A DNA stretch of 64,000 bases from Charina bottae (GCA_023362775.1 JALMGJ010000001.1:68914501-68978500); one strand, 5' to 3'. Positions 1 through 11,461 are shown, numbered from the stretch's first letter. Translations and numbers: made by a program. Notes: a model not told the origin generated them from the letters alone.

Positions 1-9
1 GTTTTTTTT

Positions 10-200
10 TCTGATAGCATGCTAAAGATGGCAGCCTCTTAGCCAACTTTGGCTGATCTCAGAAGCTCAACAGGGTCAGCCTAGGTAGTGAAGGTCTAAA
101 AAAATCCTGGAAGGCAACGATAAACCATTTCTGTAACACTGCCAAGAAAACTGCATGGGTGCAATCACTAAGAATCAGGAATTTCCAGGAAGAATCATGA
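10..200 (+). repeat. 5S-rRNA-derived SINE with Sauria/BovB-like tail
   Basis: Bases 49-80 (CTGATCTCAGAAGCTCAACA...) match the internal promoter of eukaryotic 5S rRNA (CTGATCTCGGAAGCTAAGCA...). The downstream part (GCCAAGAAAACTGCATGG near 143) matches the body of the tRNA-derived SINEs elsewhere in this window. This is a 5S head joined to the common squamate SINE tail. Boundaries are approximate. Confidence 0.65.
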
Positions 201-515
201 CTGGCAAAGTCTATATCCCTAAAGATGCTGGGGTAATTAATTCTCCCATCACTGTGAATTTACAGTATGTTTTTTCGAAAGATCTACAATTTTCTTTTGG
301 AAGACTCTTCCACAGCTTCTCCATAAGTAACAGCACTGCTTTGTTTCATCATTAATTTTTACTAAGATATTCACTAAGTACTGCCAAGTTTATTAATTTC
401 AATTTCTGAGCAGGAATGGATATTTTTAACATACAGTGATATTCCTCCTTCCTTTCTACTGCTTCTTTTTCTTCCCTTAAATGTTATAATTAATACATCA
501 AGTACATTTTAAAGT

Positions 516-770
516 GAGAGCCAGTTTGGTGTACAGTAGTGGTTAAGGCTCCAGGCTAGAAACCAGGAGACCGGAAGTTCTAGTCTCACCTTAGGCACAA
601 AGCCAGCTGGGTGACCAGCCAGTCACTCTCTCTCGGCCCTAGGAAGGAGGCAATGGCAAACCACTTTTGAAAAAGCCTTGCCAAGAAAACTGCAGGACCT
701 AGCCCAAGCAGTCACCAGGAGTCAACACTGACTCAAAGGAATAAAATAAATAAAATAAAATAATAAGAAA
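516..770 (+). repeat. tRNA-derived SINE, Sauria-type (family B)
   Basis: It begins GAGAGCCAGTTTGGTGTA with a tRNA-like A box (AGTGGTTAAGGC) and B box (AGTTCTAGTCTCACC). The body reads GCCAGTCACTCTCTCTC...GCAATGGCAAACCACTT and GCCAAGAAAACTGCAG, and the tail is an A-rich AATAAAATAAA run. Other copies are at 2462-2690 and 12004-12240. Confidence 0.85.
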
Positions 771-1664
771 ATAATAAGAAATAAGAGACTAACATCCTCC
801 ACATAAAAGGTCACCACAAAGTCTTTAGGAATTAGGTCTTATTGAAATACACATACACAGAATTTTATTACAACACATTCAGTTAATATGAGATTCATGT
901 CAAAATCTGTACTGGAACTAGCATACTTGTTAGCATAAAAATTATTAGTCTAGGTTTCCTCATTCCTTGTTATTAAAAAGAATTCTAGTTTCCTGAAGTC
1001 CTTGTCTGAAACCTATAGTGCCACCTGTGGAAAAGTGTCACTTCCATGAATATTTTATGCAGTGCACCATGGTGCAAATAATTAAATGTGAATTCCCTCT
1101 GAGCACTTAAAAGTACATGTAAACAAGTCACAGTAAATTAAAGCCACATCATTCACTCAAGTTTGCCTTAAAACAGAAAAGTAATTGATTTCAGCAGAAC
1201 TGGAAATTTTATTTAGAAATAATTAATTACAATGTAATTCTCAGTATCTTTCAAATTCTGACAGCATTTGAACCTTAAGTACAAGAAATACAGAAAAATA
1301 CAATTAGCTGAGTTTTCATTAATTATTAGTCCTTCTAATATGTTAAAAACATTAAACTCATATTATAACAAACAAGTGCATTTACTTTTAAGCAATTGCT
1401 ACAATCAATTAGGCTCAGTATATCATAAAAGACAAGGGTTCAAGTGAGCTAAACATATCACTAGCCTGTTTATGCAATACCATTTTTAGGTGAATACTAC
1501 TGATATGATTCTATACAGAACGTAGGATATCCAGTGACCATGCAGGAAGCTCAGAACCCAGAATCTAGTTCTATAAATTGTCTGGATATGAAGCCACATA
1601 ATGGACACTTTTAAGTCATTAATCACTGCGTTTCAGTTTGGGTGCTACGGAATACTATACAGGT

Positions 1665-2001
1665 AAGTAAAGGTAAAGGTTCGCCCTGCACATTTGTGCA
1701 GTCGTGTCCGACTCTAGGGGCTGGTGCTCATCTCCGTTTGTTAGCTGAAGAGCCAGTGTTGTCCGAAGACGCTTCCACGGTCATGTGGCCGCATGACACA
1801 CGCGGAACGCTGTTACCTTCCCACCGAAGTGGTACCTATTTATCTACTTGCATTTGCATGCTTTTGAATTGCTAGGTTGGCAAGAGCTGGAGCTAGTGCG
1901 GGAGCTCACTCCGCACGCAGGGCTAGGGATTCGAACCTCCGAACTTGCGATCTTCCGATCGACAAGCCTGGCGTCTTACCCGCTGAGCCACCACGCCCCT
2001 C
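1665..2001 (-). repeat. tRNA-derived SINE (family A), full length, with TSD
   Basis: Full-length family-A SINE. In sense orientation the tRNA-like head reads GGCGTGGTGGCTCAGCGGGT with a B box GGTTCGAATCC, and the element ends in repeated CTTTACCTTTA. The 12-bp target duplication ACTATACAGGTA is at 1653-1664 and 2002-2013. The target was the left end of the MITE that starts at 2008. Confidence 0.92.
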
Positions 2002-2007
2002 ACTATA

Positions 2008-2426
2008 CAGGTAGTCCTCGTTTAATAACCATTTGTTTAGTGATAGTTCAGACTTACGGCGGTGCTTAAAACCTGACTTGCGACCGGTCCTCACACAACT
2101 GTTGCAGTCTCCCCCCCGTCACATGATCACGATTTAGGTGCTTGGCAACTGGTTTGCGTTTACGACCGTCGCAGCATCCTGCAGTCACGTGATCACTATT
2201 TTCTACCTTCCCAGCTTCCACCAAGCAAAATCAATGAGGAACTGTGTGATTTGTTTAACGACCACATGGTTCACTCAATGACCATGTGATTCACTTGACA
2301 ACCCGTGATTCACTTAACGGCCATTGCAAAAATAGTCATAAAATCGGGTCGGATTCACTTAACGACCACATCGCTTAGCGACTGAAATTCCAGTCCCAGT
2401 TGTGGTCATTTAGAGAGGACTACCTG
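2008..2426. mobile_element. TA-flanked MITE with CAGGTAGTCCTCG termini
   Basis: The ends are CAGGTAGTCCTCGTTTAA and its complement (AGAGGACTACCTG), flanked by TA on both sides. The interior has no ORF and repeats ACTTAACGACCAC-type motifs. TA flanks and TIRs suggest a non-autonomous Tc1/mariner-like element. Related copies are at about 29870-30002 and 30996-31396. Confidence 0.7.
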
Positions 2427-2461
2427 TAGTTTTATTTATTTTTAATATTTTAATCAATATT

Positions 2462-2690
2462 AATAATATTCCTTTCTTTTGTTAATCGAGTCAGTGTTGG
2501 CTCCTGGCAACTGCCTGGACTAGTTCTTGCAGTTTTCTTGGCAAGATTTTTGGAAGTGGCTTGCCAGTGCCTTCTTCCTAGGGCTGAGTGTGACTGGCCC
2601 AAGGTCACCCAGCTGGCTTTGTGCCTAAGGCGGGACTAGAACTCATGGTCTTCCAGTTTCTAGCCTGGTGTCTTACTCACTACACAAAAT
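2462..2690 (-). repeat. tRNA-derived SINE, Sauria-type (family B)
   Basis: Antisense copy of the 516-770 family: GTCAGTGTTGGCTCCTGGCA, GCAGTTTTCTTGGCAAG, GGTCACCCAGCTGGC and GGGACTAGAACTCATGGTC in order, ending near the tRNA-like head at 2690. No clear target duplication was found. Confidence 0.8.
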
Positions 2691-4552
2691 TGTTTCTCTA
2701 TACTCCTATTAGAATCCACTTTCCCAATTATAACTCACTTTCCAATTTATACTAAAAAAAATCAAAGAGTTCCTAATTTGTTTCACAAATAATGCAAAAA
2801 AGGAACTGAAACAGCTTAATGTGGGACATTGATTCTTAGACACATGATTTGTTCATCTAGTTGTAATCACACAGTCACTGAAATTATATTGAATAAAGTA
2901 TATAGTCAAAATACAAGTTTTCTCTCCCAACTCTTTATCTTTATTTACATTAAGACTTTACACTTTAAATTAGTGGATTAGTCCATTAACTGATTAACTG
3001 ACAAAAGCCAAATTTTACTGAACTCAAAATAAACATGGGTACACCTTTTGAAGGTTTTGCATTCCATAAAGGATGAAAACAGAATAAACCTGCTTTCTTT
3101 TCAGTATTTCTGTATTACATATTGCCTTATCCCTCATTCAGTGTCTCAGAAAGACACCTACATGCAGATGTTTCCAAGTTTGATAATTGTTCATTTTTCA
3201 ATCAAAAGATAACCTAGTACTAAATTAAACTGACAGACATATTTGGTATCTTTTAATCATACTTCAGTTACCTAATCCACTAAAGGCTGCACTTTCTCTC
3301 CAGCATATTACTGTATCTGGAGGAATCAAAATTTTAATTCCCATTTCATAGAAGATCTCTACATATAATACTAGCACTATCCATAATAGACTAGTTGATA
3401 GGAAAACTGCAAAGAAAATTACCACGAATCAAGCTCAACTCAAATGCTTAGCATTTTTTACACAAAGAAAAAGAATAACTTCATATAGTAACTGTGTCAT
3501 ACTTCTTTATCTGATGTGTTATTTTTCTATGTATAGAGAATATAAGGTGGGGTTTATAAATATAATCTTTTACATTTACATTCAAATGGCACAATCCAAA
3601 AGTATGCCACTTTATATAATTTAATCCTAGTTTGAGCACAAAGGTTTCTGTTTCTATTGCTTCCTCTTACCCAAACTTTCTGCAAATAACCAAGTGGCCT
3701 GCAGGGAGAGAGGTTTCATTCCATTCTACCCCTGCAGTGCTGTGTTTCTTGTTAGAGAACATTTTTCATAATTTGTGTGACTGAGCCCACATACAGCATT
3801 AGAACGAAGATAATTTTGGCTGGTTGGTTTTGGCTTTGCATATTTGATCAACTCTGCTAGTCTAGTTTGCAAATCACAGTTAAGCTCAATGCACAATCCC
3901 AGACTTGAATAGGTACAAGAAATCTAAATCACATGCAACACTGTTTATAATTAATCAGAAACATTTTTGTTTAATAAAATAAGATATTCCCACCTTCCTA
4001 TTTAAACTAGATTTCAGGATGGATCTGCAATGGTCTCTTTCATTTATGTACCAACAACAACATGGCATGATAGAGAGATTAAGACTGTGCAAATCAGCCA
4101 AGATCCAACTCAAATTCAAGGGGACATGATATAATTTGTTTCTGAGATTTGAAGCCAACAACCAATTCAAGATCTGATTTGATAAAAAAGTTGATTGTAA
4201 GTTAGAATGGGAAAGCATAATGTCTGCAGTTGCTTCATCTTAGGTTGGCAAAAACAGGGATATTCTCTAACCTTAACCTTGCAAAGTTTCAGACAGATGG
4301 CTTTACAGATTGAACATATTACTCTAATAACTCTTTCAAAGCAGAGATAAGGAAACATCAGTACAACAGACTTTAAATTATCCAACAAAAGCCTTCAAAG
4401 AAGATCACTAAAGAGGTCCTTCTCTAATTAAAAAGTAACAATTTTCAAAACTGTTTTTAAAAATTGAGTTTTTAGATTGAAAATCAGACACTTCACCCCG
4501 TTGGCAGAAGATTAGCCTCTTCTAGGAATGACAAATTACTTCTGAAAATGTT
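2691..4552. other. no gene or recognisable repeat seen
   Basis: AT-rich sequence. Small minus-strand ORFs (such as 3955-4388) have no LRPPRC-like residues and look like chance frames. It is presumed to be within LRPPRC intron 11 or farther downstream. Confidence 0.5.
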
Positions 4553-4610
4553 TGCATCTTAACACTACACATCCAGGAAGGGAACCCAACAGTTCAACTC
4601 TGAGCTATGT
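4553..4610 (+). repeat. fragment of PLE 3' terminal region
   Basis: ACATCCAGGAAGGGAACCCA and TCAACTCTGAGCTA resemble the tail at about 21600-21690, which itself resembles the end of the PLE at 28280-28340. It is short and diverged. Confidence 0.4.
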
Positions 4611-4612
4611 GT

Positions 4613-4635
4613 ACACACACACACACACACACACA
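4613..4635. repeat. (AC)n microsatellite
   Basis: Eleven to twelve uninterrupted AC dinucleotides directly after the PLE-like fragment. Confidence 0.95.
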
Positions 4636-4825
4636 CTCTCTACTGTTGGAACTATAGAATCTAGCATGTTGTCATCGTGGAGTAATTCTCGTTTTGTGTG
4701 CAACAGTTCACAGTTCAAGCTTATGCCACTTGAGAAAGGGATAGCACACCTTTAAATTATTTTGGTTCCAAGGAATTGAAATGTCATAGTATAATCTAGT
4801 CCCTAAAGACACACAGAGCACCATG

Positions 4826-4906
4826 TCTGTAGCTTGAATCATGTCAACTGGATTTCTATTTTCTCAGTGGAAACATTTCGCTCTGGATGACTGAGAACCT
4901 TCATAG
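4826..4906 (-). mobile_element. 81-bp PLE-terminal mini-insertion with 15-bp TSD
   Basis: The insert (minus strand) runs from CTATGAAGGTTCTCAG through GCGAAATGTTTCCACTGAG to GATTCAAGCTACAGA. It is bounded by the 15-bp direct repeat ACACAGAGCACCATG at 4811-4825 and 4907-4921. The same terminal sequence forms the inverted pair at 30697-30903. The GCGAAA-GTTTCC part corresponds to the 3' half of a hammerhead-like motif in that copy. Confidence 0.7.
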
Positions 4907-4921
4907 ACACAGAGCACCATG

Positions 4922-6574
4922 GTTAAAAAACAGTGGCCCAATTCACACATAACCTTCAGCCAAACTTTTTTTTTCTTAATGTAACAGGAAAAACTGCATT
5001 AGATTTGTCTCAAGAAAGAATATTTAACCAACACATTTAATTAAATCCTAAATGCAACATTCAGAATTACATTGTTAAAAGAGCCAAGGAGTTGCTATCT
5101 GAAAAAGCACCTGAAGCTTTTTAATCACAAAATAAAGTTTTTCTACATTTTTTATCTATACATTTATGATGAAGAAAAATATTTTATCTTTCTGTAACTA
5201 AAAGTGATGCCATTTTTATCTGCAATACTAAGTGGCTGCCTCTGGGGCTGGAGGATTTCTACAATGAAAATTCCACAACCTTCACAACTGCTTGCCCATT
5301 CAACTTCCCATTTCTCTTTTGCAAGAATCATGAAATCAACACTCACTGCTTCATTCAGATCAGCAATAAGCTATTTTACTGGATGAATATAACTACTTAT
5401 AGCTTGTCATTCATTAGTTTTGGGATAAATAGTGTTAAGTCAAATTAGAAAGAAACAGGATTAAATGAAACACAGCTAAATTGAAGCTTGTTGCAGTATG
5501 TATAGTTTGGGGATAACTGAAGGAGATGCAATACATTGCCAACAATTCTGGATTCAAATGTTGTGTTGGATATTCTTCCTAGTACTCTTAAGTACTTTTA
5601 GGAATGTAAAGAGTTAACAAGAGACTGTTGTTTTATAAAGACTTTTCTAAAAAAGACTGGCACACTTTTATTGCCAGAAACAATTAGGGAATACTTGTTT
5701 CAGCATTTATCCTAAGCTGGAATATGACTGTATATTTTAAAATAAAATTGCAATATGAACTGCCTGCTAAAAGCTCTTTTTTGTTGTTTGTGCATTTTGT
5801 TTGTCATCCATGTCATACTAACAACTCTGCATCTCATTCTAAAGCACATTATACTGTGAGATAAGATGAAAAAGACAGTTTTTAATTTCCCCAAGGGGAA
5901 AGTACTTCTGTTAAAAGCATCTTTTTATCAGCCCATTCTTTCTGAATTACCAATAATGCAAACCAAAGAATTAGATATTGTCCTTTAAAATTTAATATTT
6001 GTTCTTATTCATATCGAATAGACACCCCCATGTCTATAAGGGGAAAGTGTGTGAAAAATGCTTAAACCTACTTAAGAATCCAAAAAAATGAACATTTTAG
6101 TCCTTCAATCAGTATGCTGTCAGGTCATGAGAGTTCATTCAACAATGGAGGTTTTTATGCTTTTATTATTGTAACTAAGTTCACATTTAACTTATCATGC
6201 AAAGAAATATGAAAACCTCATCTAAAAGATTTGTTTCTTTTATATTTAGAGGAAGAATATGCACAATGTAACTTGATTTTTAAAAGCTTCCTTAGATTTC
6301 AGTATTGTGTCTTTCAAGTTCAGAAGATTAAAAGACAGCCAAGGATATTGTGACAAATTGAACCTTGGCTACAGCCAAGCTAAAACAATAATTGCTCTTT
6401 GTAAAGTTCTAAATTTGACATTATTAACAGTGACAAAATAAAGAATGCAATAACACTATTCCAAAGCAATTGTTGTGATATGTATCACTACATGAAAAAC
6501 ACAATAATGTTTTGACAGAGTTGCCTATGCTGCTAAGTTGTTCTCATGTGCAAACATCTTTCTTGCTATAGGAT
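4922..6574. other. no gene or recognisable repeat seen
   Basis: AT-rich. ORFs on both strands at 5164-5386 and on the minus strand at 5712-5894 do not match LRPPRC or known transposon proteins as far as I can tell. Confidence 0.5.
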
Positions 6575-6588
6575 TATGTGTTAAAATT

Positions 6589-7674
6589 GGACTTCTGGGG
6601 AAGCAATGGCGGACTGCAGCGGAAAGAGGAGCCGGTGAATGGATCAGCTCCTTGGAATTCCGCTCTGGAGCAAGGAGAGGACCAGGATCGCCCACAACCG
6701 CTCCATACAGTGGCTCCCTGAGAGGAGACTGTAAGACAGCGGTCTCTGGTGGGTTTTAGAGCTCTGGGAGCTGGGGGAAAGTCATCTCACCTAAGCTGCA
6801 GTTTGACACCTTCAATCCGACACTGGGTTCACATACTTCCTTTCTTAACCACTTTAAGAAATTGCTTGTTAATGGCTTTTTGGATGTTAAGAACCTTCAG
6901 AAGGGCAAGTTTCATTACACCATGTGAGTTTCCTTCTATCCTTGATGAATGAAGTTTCATGCAAGTTTAAGGACTTAAAAAAATCTTTTTTTAATAAACA
7001 GCAAAAGGGTGACTAGAACTTTAATTTTGGAATGTTACAAATGGATTAAGGGGCCAGATGGACTTGAAATAAGTTTTTGAAATTAATTACAAGTATACTT
7101 CCTGTGGGTTGTTTAAAATTTTACAAAAAATATATATGAAGATTTTGAAATCTTCCCATGGGAAAGTGTTGATTAGAAAAAAAAAGCATGATAAGAGAAG
7201 ACTTTGAAGGTTGAATAGAGGGAACCAGAGAGAACTAAAGATTATAATTAAAGAAGAGACCAATTAATACAGAAAGAAAGTGATAAGTTACTGTGCTAAA
7301 AGTAAAGGAAAAGTATATAAAACTGATTTATTTGATTAAGGTTAAATATATATATGTTATTATTTCTGGTAACACTTAATGGACCTTTGCTGATTAGGAC
7401 TGAATGACAAGGCTTTATATTTTGCTTTTTTGATAAGATTTGAGATGAGATATGGGAAGAAGAGATCTTTTGTTGAAATATCAGAGGTGGTGATAAGTTA
7501 CTGAAGTTGTTTGTACTTCTCTTGATGGAGGGGAAACTAATTTCTTTATATATCTTTTTTTCCTTCGTTATTATTTTTTTCTTTTTTCTCTGCACTTTTT
7601 ATTTTTTACATTCTTAGTTTGTATTAGTTTTTTATCTTTGTATTTGTAAACTTCAATAAAATTATTATTAAAAA
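6589..7674 (+). mobile_element. short L1-like non-autonomous retroelement with TSD
   Basis: It begins GGACTTCTGGGGAAGCAATG, like the start of the element at 18252 (GGACTTCCAGTGGGGACCAA). It has a GC-richer 5'UTR-like part to about 6790 and ends with TTCAATAAAATTATTATTAA. Flanking repeats are TATGTGTTAAAATT (6575-6588) and TATGTTTAAAATT (7675-7687), one base apart in length. No RT or ORF1 is recognisable. It lies just outside LRPPRC exon 11 (7727). Confidence 0.65.
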
Positions 7675-7726
7675 TATGTTTAAAATTAATATTCACAGTA
7701 ACCAAAATTCGATTAGAAGTGCTAAC

Positions 7727-7834
7727 CTTCAGTGTTTTTCTTTTCCTTCTGCTGAGCCAGCAATGGCCAGAAATAGTGAGGTTTAAGACATAACCCTTCT
7801 TCTTTTATTATCTTCATTATACCAATAGCCAAAT
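7727..7834 (-). CDS. LRPPRC: LRPPRC exon 11, last exon found in the window
   Basis: The 108-nt exon follows acceptor ATCTTTTCAG and precedes donor GTTAGC. It completes Asp and leaves one base of Gly. It includes MKIIKEEG and KPHYFWPLL, a clear match to human MKAVKEEG and RPHYFWPLL. Coding length from the start codon to here is 1,369 nt (456 codons plus 1). No continuation could be recognised in 1-7726, so the C-terminal two-thirds of the protein are presumed to lie beyond the left edge. Confidence 0.93.
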
Positions 7835-7925
7835 CTGAAAAGATCCAGAAAGAGAAAAGTTAATGAGCACGATAATAACAGATATACTAAAATGTTCAGT
7901 AATGCTAAATGGCAAGAAGAAATAC

Positions 7926-8031
7926 CAGTTCTCTTTGCTTCCAATGCAAAGGATAAACTTGACAATAGAGGTGTAAGGTGTAAGTTGCTTGCTTGTAGCT
8001 CATTGCAGAAATGTTTCAACTTAGCCAAGGG
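7926..8031 (-). CDS. LRPPRC: LRPPRC exon 10
   Basis: The 106-nt exon follows TTTCTTACAG and precedes GTATTT. It starts in phase 0 and leaves one base. The peptide has LAKLKHFCNELQ and FALEAKRT, aligned with human VEKLTDYCKKLK and CALLANKT. Read-through of the donor gives a longer spurious ORF down to 7783. The intron between exons 10 and 11 is only 91 bp. Confidence 0.9.
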
Positions 8032-8877
8032 CTGTAAGAAATAAAAGATTTAAGAATTTTAAGTTCCCTACTATTCATCTGAAACATTCATCATCACAAT
8101 AACAAAGTACTTCACAGAATCTTGAAAAACAGATGGTTTTAGCTTTGATTGGGAAACCCATCCTACACTTAACAAATATCAGCCAAGCAGTAAAACAGCA
8201 GAGAAGAACCCCTTGGGTTTCAGTCCAGAATACGAAAGAAAATAAAGACTAAGAGACAAGAGAATTTGATCCTCTTTCTAAACAGGAATGTGGGAAGAAC
8301 TTATTTTGATGGCAGTCTATAGAATCAAAGGATAAGTTGGGGACAGGAAGATAAGGAATGCACAATCAAAAAGGATAACAGATTAGAGTATAATGCTTGC
8401 TTAAGAAAATTAAGTAAGCTGGATCTAAAAATCTGCCACCAGAAAGGGCTAGACAGAAGCAAAGTTTTTCCAATTCCACACTACATAACTCCCTGCTCAT
8501 AAATATGAATTTATGGAAGAGGATTGGACAAAAATTGTAGCTTACACCTGACTCCCTCAAAATGGTCGTTCGCTTAAAACACTTCCAGCTGCCCTTTTGT
8601 GATGTTTCTCAGCTTTCCTTAGCACAATCCATAACACTTAGAAGGGTCCCAAAGATTTTTATAGGGTTCTAGTGGCTGGCAGGGGAAGGTGGGATTGGGA
8701 AAATTAGCTCCTTTCTGTTCCTGACCCTAGACAACATTGGATCCAACCTATTAATCTGAAGACATTTTTTAAAACCAACCCAAAATGGATAGGCACAATC
8801 AGTTTGAGAAACTCTGCAAGAATATAAGAAGACATGCACTGTTAAGTCTGGGCTGTCCACTGTGGGCCTTCACGTAC

Positions 8878-9032
8878 CATTTCCATGTTTATACAGTGCT
8901 GTAAGAAAAAGTTGCAGTGGCCATTGTGTTTTTCACAGGTGAGCCCTAATGCCACAAAAAACGATTTCAGAACTTCAAAAGCTGTATCTTCTAAGTTAAA
9001 TGTTATTAATCTCAGGCAAAGATTCTTTACAT
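8878..9032 (-). CDS. LRPPRC: LRPPRC exon 9
   Basis: The 155-nt exon lies between acceptor ACATGTAG and donor GTACGT. It completes an Asp codon and ends in phase 0. It contains LCLRLITFNLEDTAFEVL and FFLQHCINME, where human has LILLLVTEKLEDVALQIL and FFLQHCVTMN. The middle (about residues 25-40 of the exon product) is poorly conserved between reptile and human. Confidence 0.92.
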
Positions 9033-9315
9033 CTACATGTTGGAATAAAAACAAGAGGGAAATATGTAAGCTGTAAAATTTTGACAGAGTTTATAAACAT
9101 ACTATGCATTTTCTGTTAATCTCAGTAAAAGGGTATTTAGATGTGTATTTAAGCATGTATTCAAGAAATATATTGTACCTACAACTCTGGTTCTATGGCT
9201 GCTGCATGAATAGGGCACATTAATAAATCTCATTTACCTTGTATTCCCCATAATGTGTCATTAATAGAATAAAATTAACAAGCTTTATCCCTGAATACTT
9301 TCCTGGAAATATTAC

Positions 9316-9460
9316 CTGGTATGCTTTCCTTACTATATTTTATCTTCTGCAGAATATTTTGTACATACTGAGGATATCCTGCCTTAGTAAGAGTAAAAAT
9401 GATATCCATAAAATCTCTTTCAGAAAGATAAATGTCAGCCTTCTCAATGTTTCTCAGTTC
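9316..9460 (-). CDS. LRPPRC: LRPPRC exon 8
   Basis: The 145-nt exon starts in phase 0 after GGTATAG and ends with one base before GTAATA. The peptide includes SERDFMDIIFTLTKAGYPQY, corresponding to human [20 protein letters not shown]. Divergence is higher than in exons 4 to 7, but phase and splice signals fit. The next intron is 283 bp. Confidence 0.93.
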
Positions 9461-10657
9461 CTATACCAGCAAAGAGAAAAATGTCGTGTTAGACAGTGTT
9501 CATTATAAACATCACAATTGCTTCTGTAAAGACTTTTTATTTTGTTTTGTGGGTAAGATAAAAATGCATCTAGCTGTGGACTATAGACTTTTGAAAAATG
9601 TAGTCCTAATTAAAACCATGGAAGAAAACAAGCTTAATGTGAAGCGAAAGTCCAATTTACTGGCTTATGGTCCGGCTGTTTAATGATGCAATTCATTCAT
9701 GAACATTTAACTCAATTCAGCCATCTTCAATAGCTATCTTCCCCTGTATTAGTCTCAACACCACAGATATCTTACGTCGTTATGTGACTGTCAAAGATTT
9801 TGACAGTGTTTTCCAAAGACAGTATCTATAGGAAAACTCTCAGGTTTATAACACTCACAGCAAGTATTAAATACTGACTTAATGCTAGTACTGTATACTG
9901 CATTGGCTAGTTATGTAAGCAAGCCTTAGACAATAATACTTGAGAGTTTACCATAAATTTGTCACTGCAGAATTCAAATACATGGCACAGCTTAACCGAG
10001 TTATTGTTTTGCTTACTGACAAAATTATTGTGGCTTAAGCTGTTATTAATTACAGCTAAAAGATTCATGAAGTGTTTTCCTAAGTTTGATGGTAGTGTCT
10101 ATCTCACTGTAGACACGTGCCAATACACACGGACTGGAAGACAATGGGGCTTCATAATAACTGCAAAGGACTATGCATACTTATCATGGTGTAAGAGGTA
10201 CTGAGTTCAACAGCACTTGAAGTAAAGTAAGTTTTCATACATTTATACTTGCTGAGCCAGCATAGCTCCTGTTGAGCTTTCCATAAATAGTCTTTCTTTT
10301 CTTTCTTTCTCTGTCCAGTTATACCATTCCTTTCTGTCACCCCCAATAACTCCCTACTACTCTTCTTCCCTTCTTACCCTCCCACTCAACTCTATTTTGT
10401 TTGCTATTTCTATTGGACAAAAAGGACATATACATTTGTTTGTGCATATGTGTGGTTGTACATGTGCTTAGGTACATGTTCATATGAAAGGAAATGGTTT
10501 GGGCATGTATAATCAGTCGAGAGATCAATGAATCTTTTAAAAAGAGATGCCTTACTTTATAGACAGTTAATTTTAATCATGAACATTTTGTTCTTGTCCT
10601 AGACCTACCTCTATTTGCAGCATGGCCTTTGGTGTTTACATATATTTATATATGCAG

Positions 10658-10977
10658 TAGTAAAGGTAAAGGTTTTCCCCTGCACAGTCGTGTCCAACTA
10701 GGGGGCGGTGCTCATCTCCGTTTCTTAGCCAAAGAGCCAGCGCTGCCCGAAGATGCTTCCGCAGTCATGTGGCCGGCATGACGCGCGCGGAACGCTGTTA
10801 CCTACCCACCAAAGTGGTACCTATTTATCTACTTGCATTTGCATGCTTTTGAATTGCTAGGTTGGCAAGAGCTGGGGTGAGTGTGGGAGCTCACTCCGTC
10901 ACGCAGCGCTCAGGTCTCGAACCGCCGACCTTCCGATCAACAAGCCTGGCGTCTTAACCACTGAGCCATTGCGCCCC
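10658..10977 (-). repeat. tRNA-derived SINE (family A'), intron 7
   Basis: The subfamily head in sense reads GGCGCAATGGCTCAGTGGTT, with GGGGGCGGTGCTCATCTCCG in the antisense body. The target duplication TTATATATGCAG is at 10646-10657 and 10978-10989. Same subfamily as 42365-42685. Confidence 0.92.
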
Positions 10978-11334
10978 TTATATATGCAGACACCTATGCA
11001 AGTGTATTAAATGCATATATTTCTTGGATGGAAAAAAATATAGAATTAGTTTAAGGTGGCACTGGTAACCCTAAGTTAACATGATATGGAAACTGGGCTT
11101 TGCATAGGATTGTTGTGTGCATTTATATTTAAATGTGTATTCATATTCCCTGTGTAACCTTCATTTTTTCAGAAAACCATCTCAAATTCAGGATCATTTT
11201 CCTTTCTGGATTCATATGAAATTTGTACAGCAAGGTATGGAAGAATTGTAGCTACAAAGGTCAAAAGCAAATTAATTTCAGAAAGTGCAGTAATCTAAGA
11301 TAAAAGTTGTAGCTTCACAAACAAAGGGCATTAC

Positions 11335-11461
11335 CTCTTCAATTTTGTTTATGTCACCTTTCTCAGCATATGCATTCAATAGTGCCAAATAAGTCTCCGA
11401 ACCAGGTTCAATTTTAGTGTCTCTCATGACAGAAAGGATGTTTGCTGCATTGTCCATATCT
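11335..11461 (-). CDS. LRPPRC: LRPPRC exon 7 (PPR repeat)
   Basis: The 127-nt exon follows acceptor ATTTCAG and precedes donor GTAATG. It enters with one base and ends in phase 0. DMDNAANILSVMRD and TYLALLNAYAEKGDI align with human DMENAENILTVMRD and TYLALLNAYAEKGDI. This is the rest of PPR unit 3 and most of unit 4. Intron 7 (1,874 bp) carries a full SINE at 10658-10977. Confidence 0.96.

Noticed and set aside
3310..3405. Possible LRPPRC exon 12 on the minus strand (TTTCTTTGCAG acceptor, GTAATA donor, frame with VEIFYEMGIKI)
   Set aside because: Splice signals are good and a short stretch looks like IEILKGMQELG, but about 15 unrelated residues precede it and the remainder does not match; treated as coincidence.
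5164..5386. Overlapping 60-codon ORFs on both strands as an exon
   Set aside because: No recognisable family and no fit to the next LRPPRC segment.
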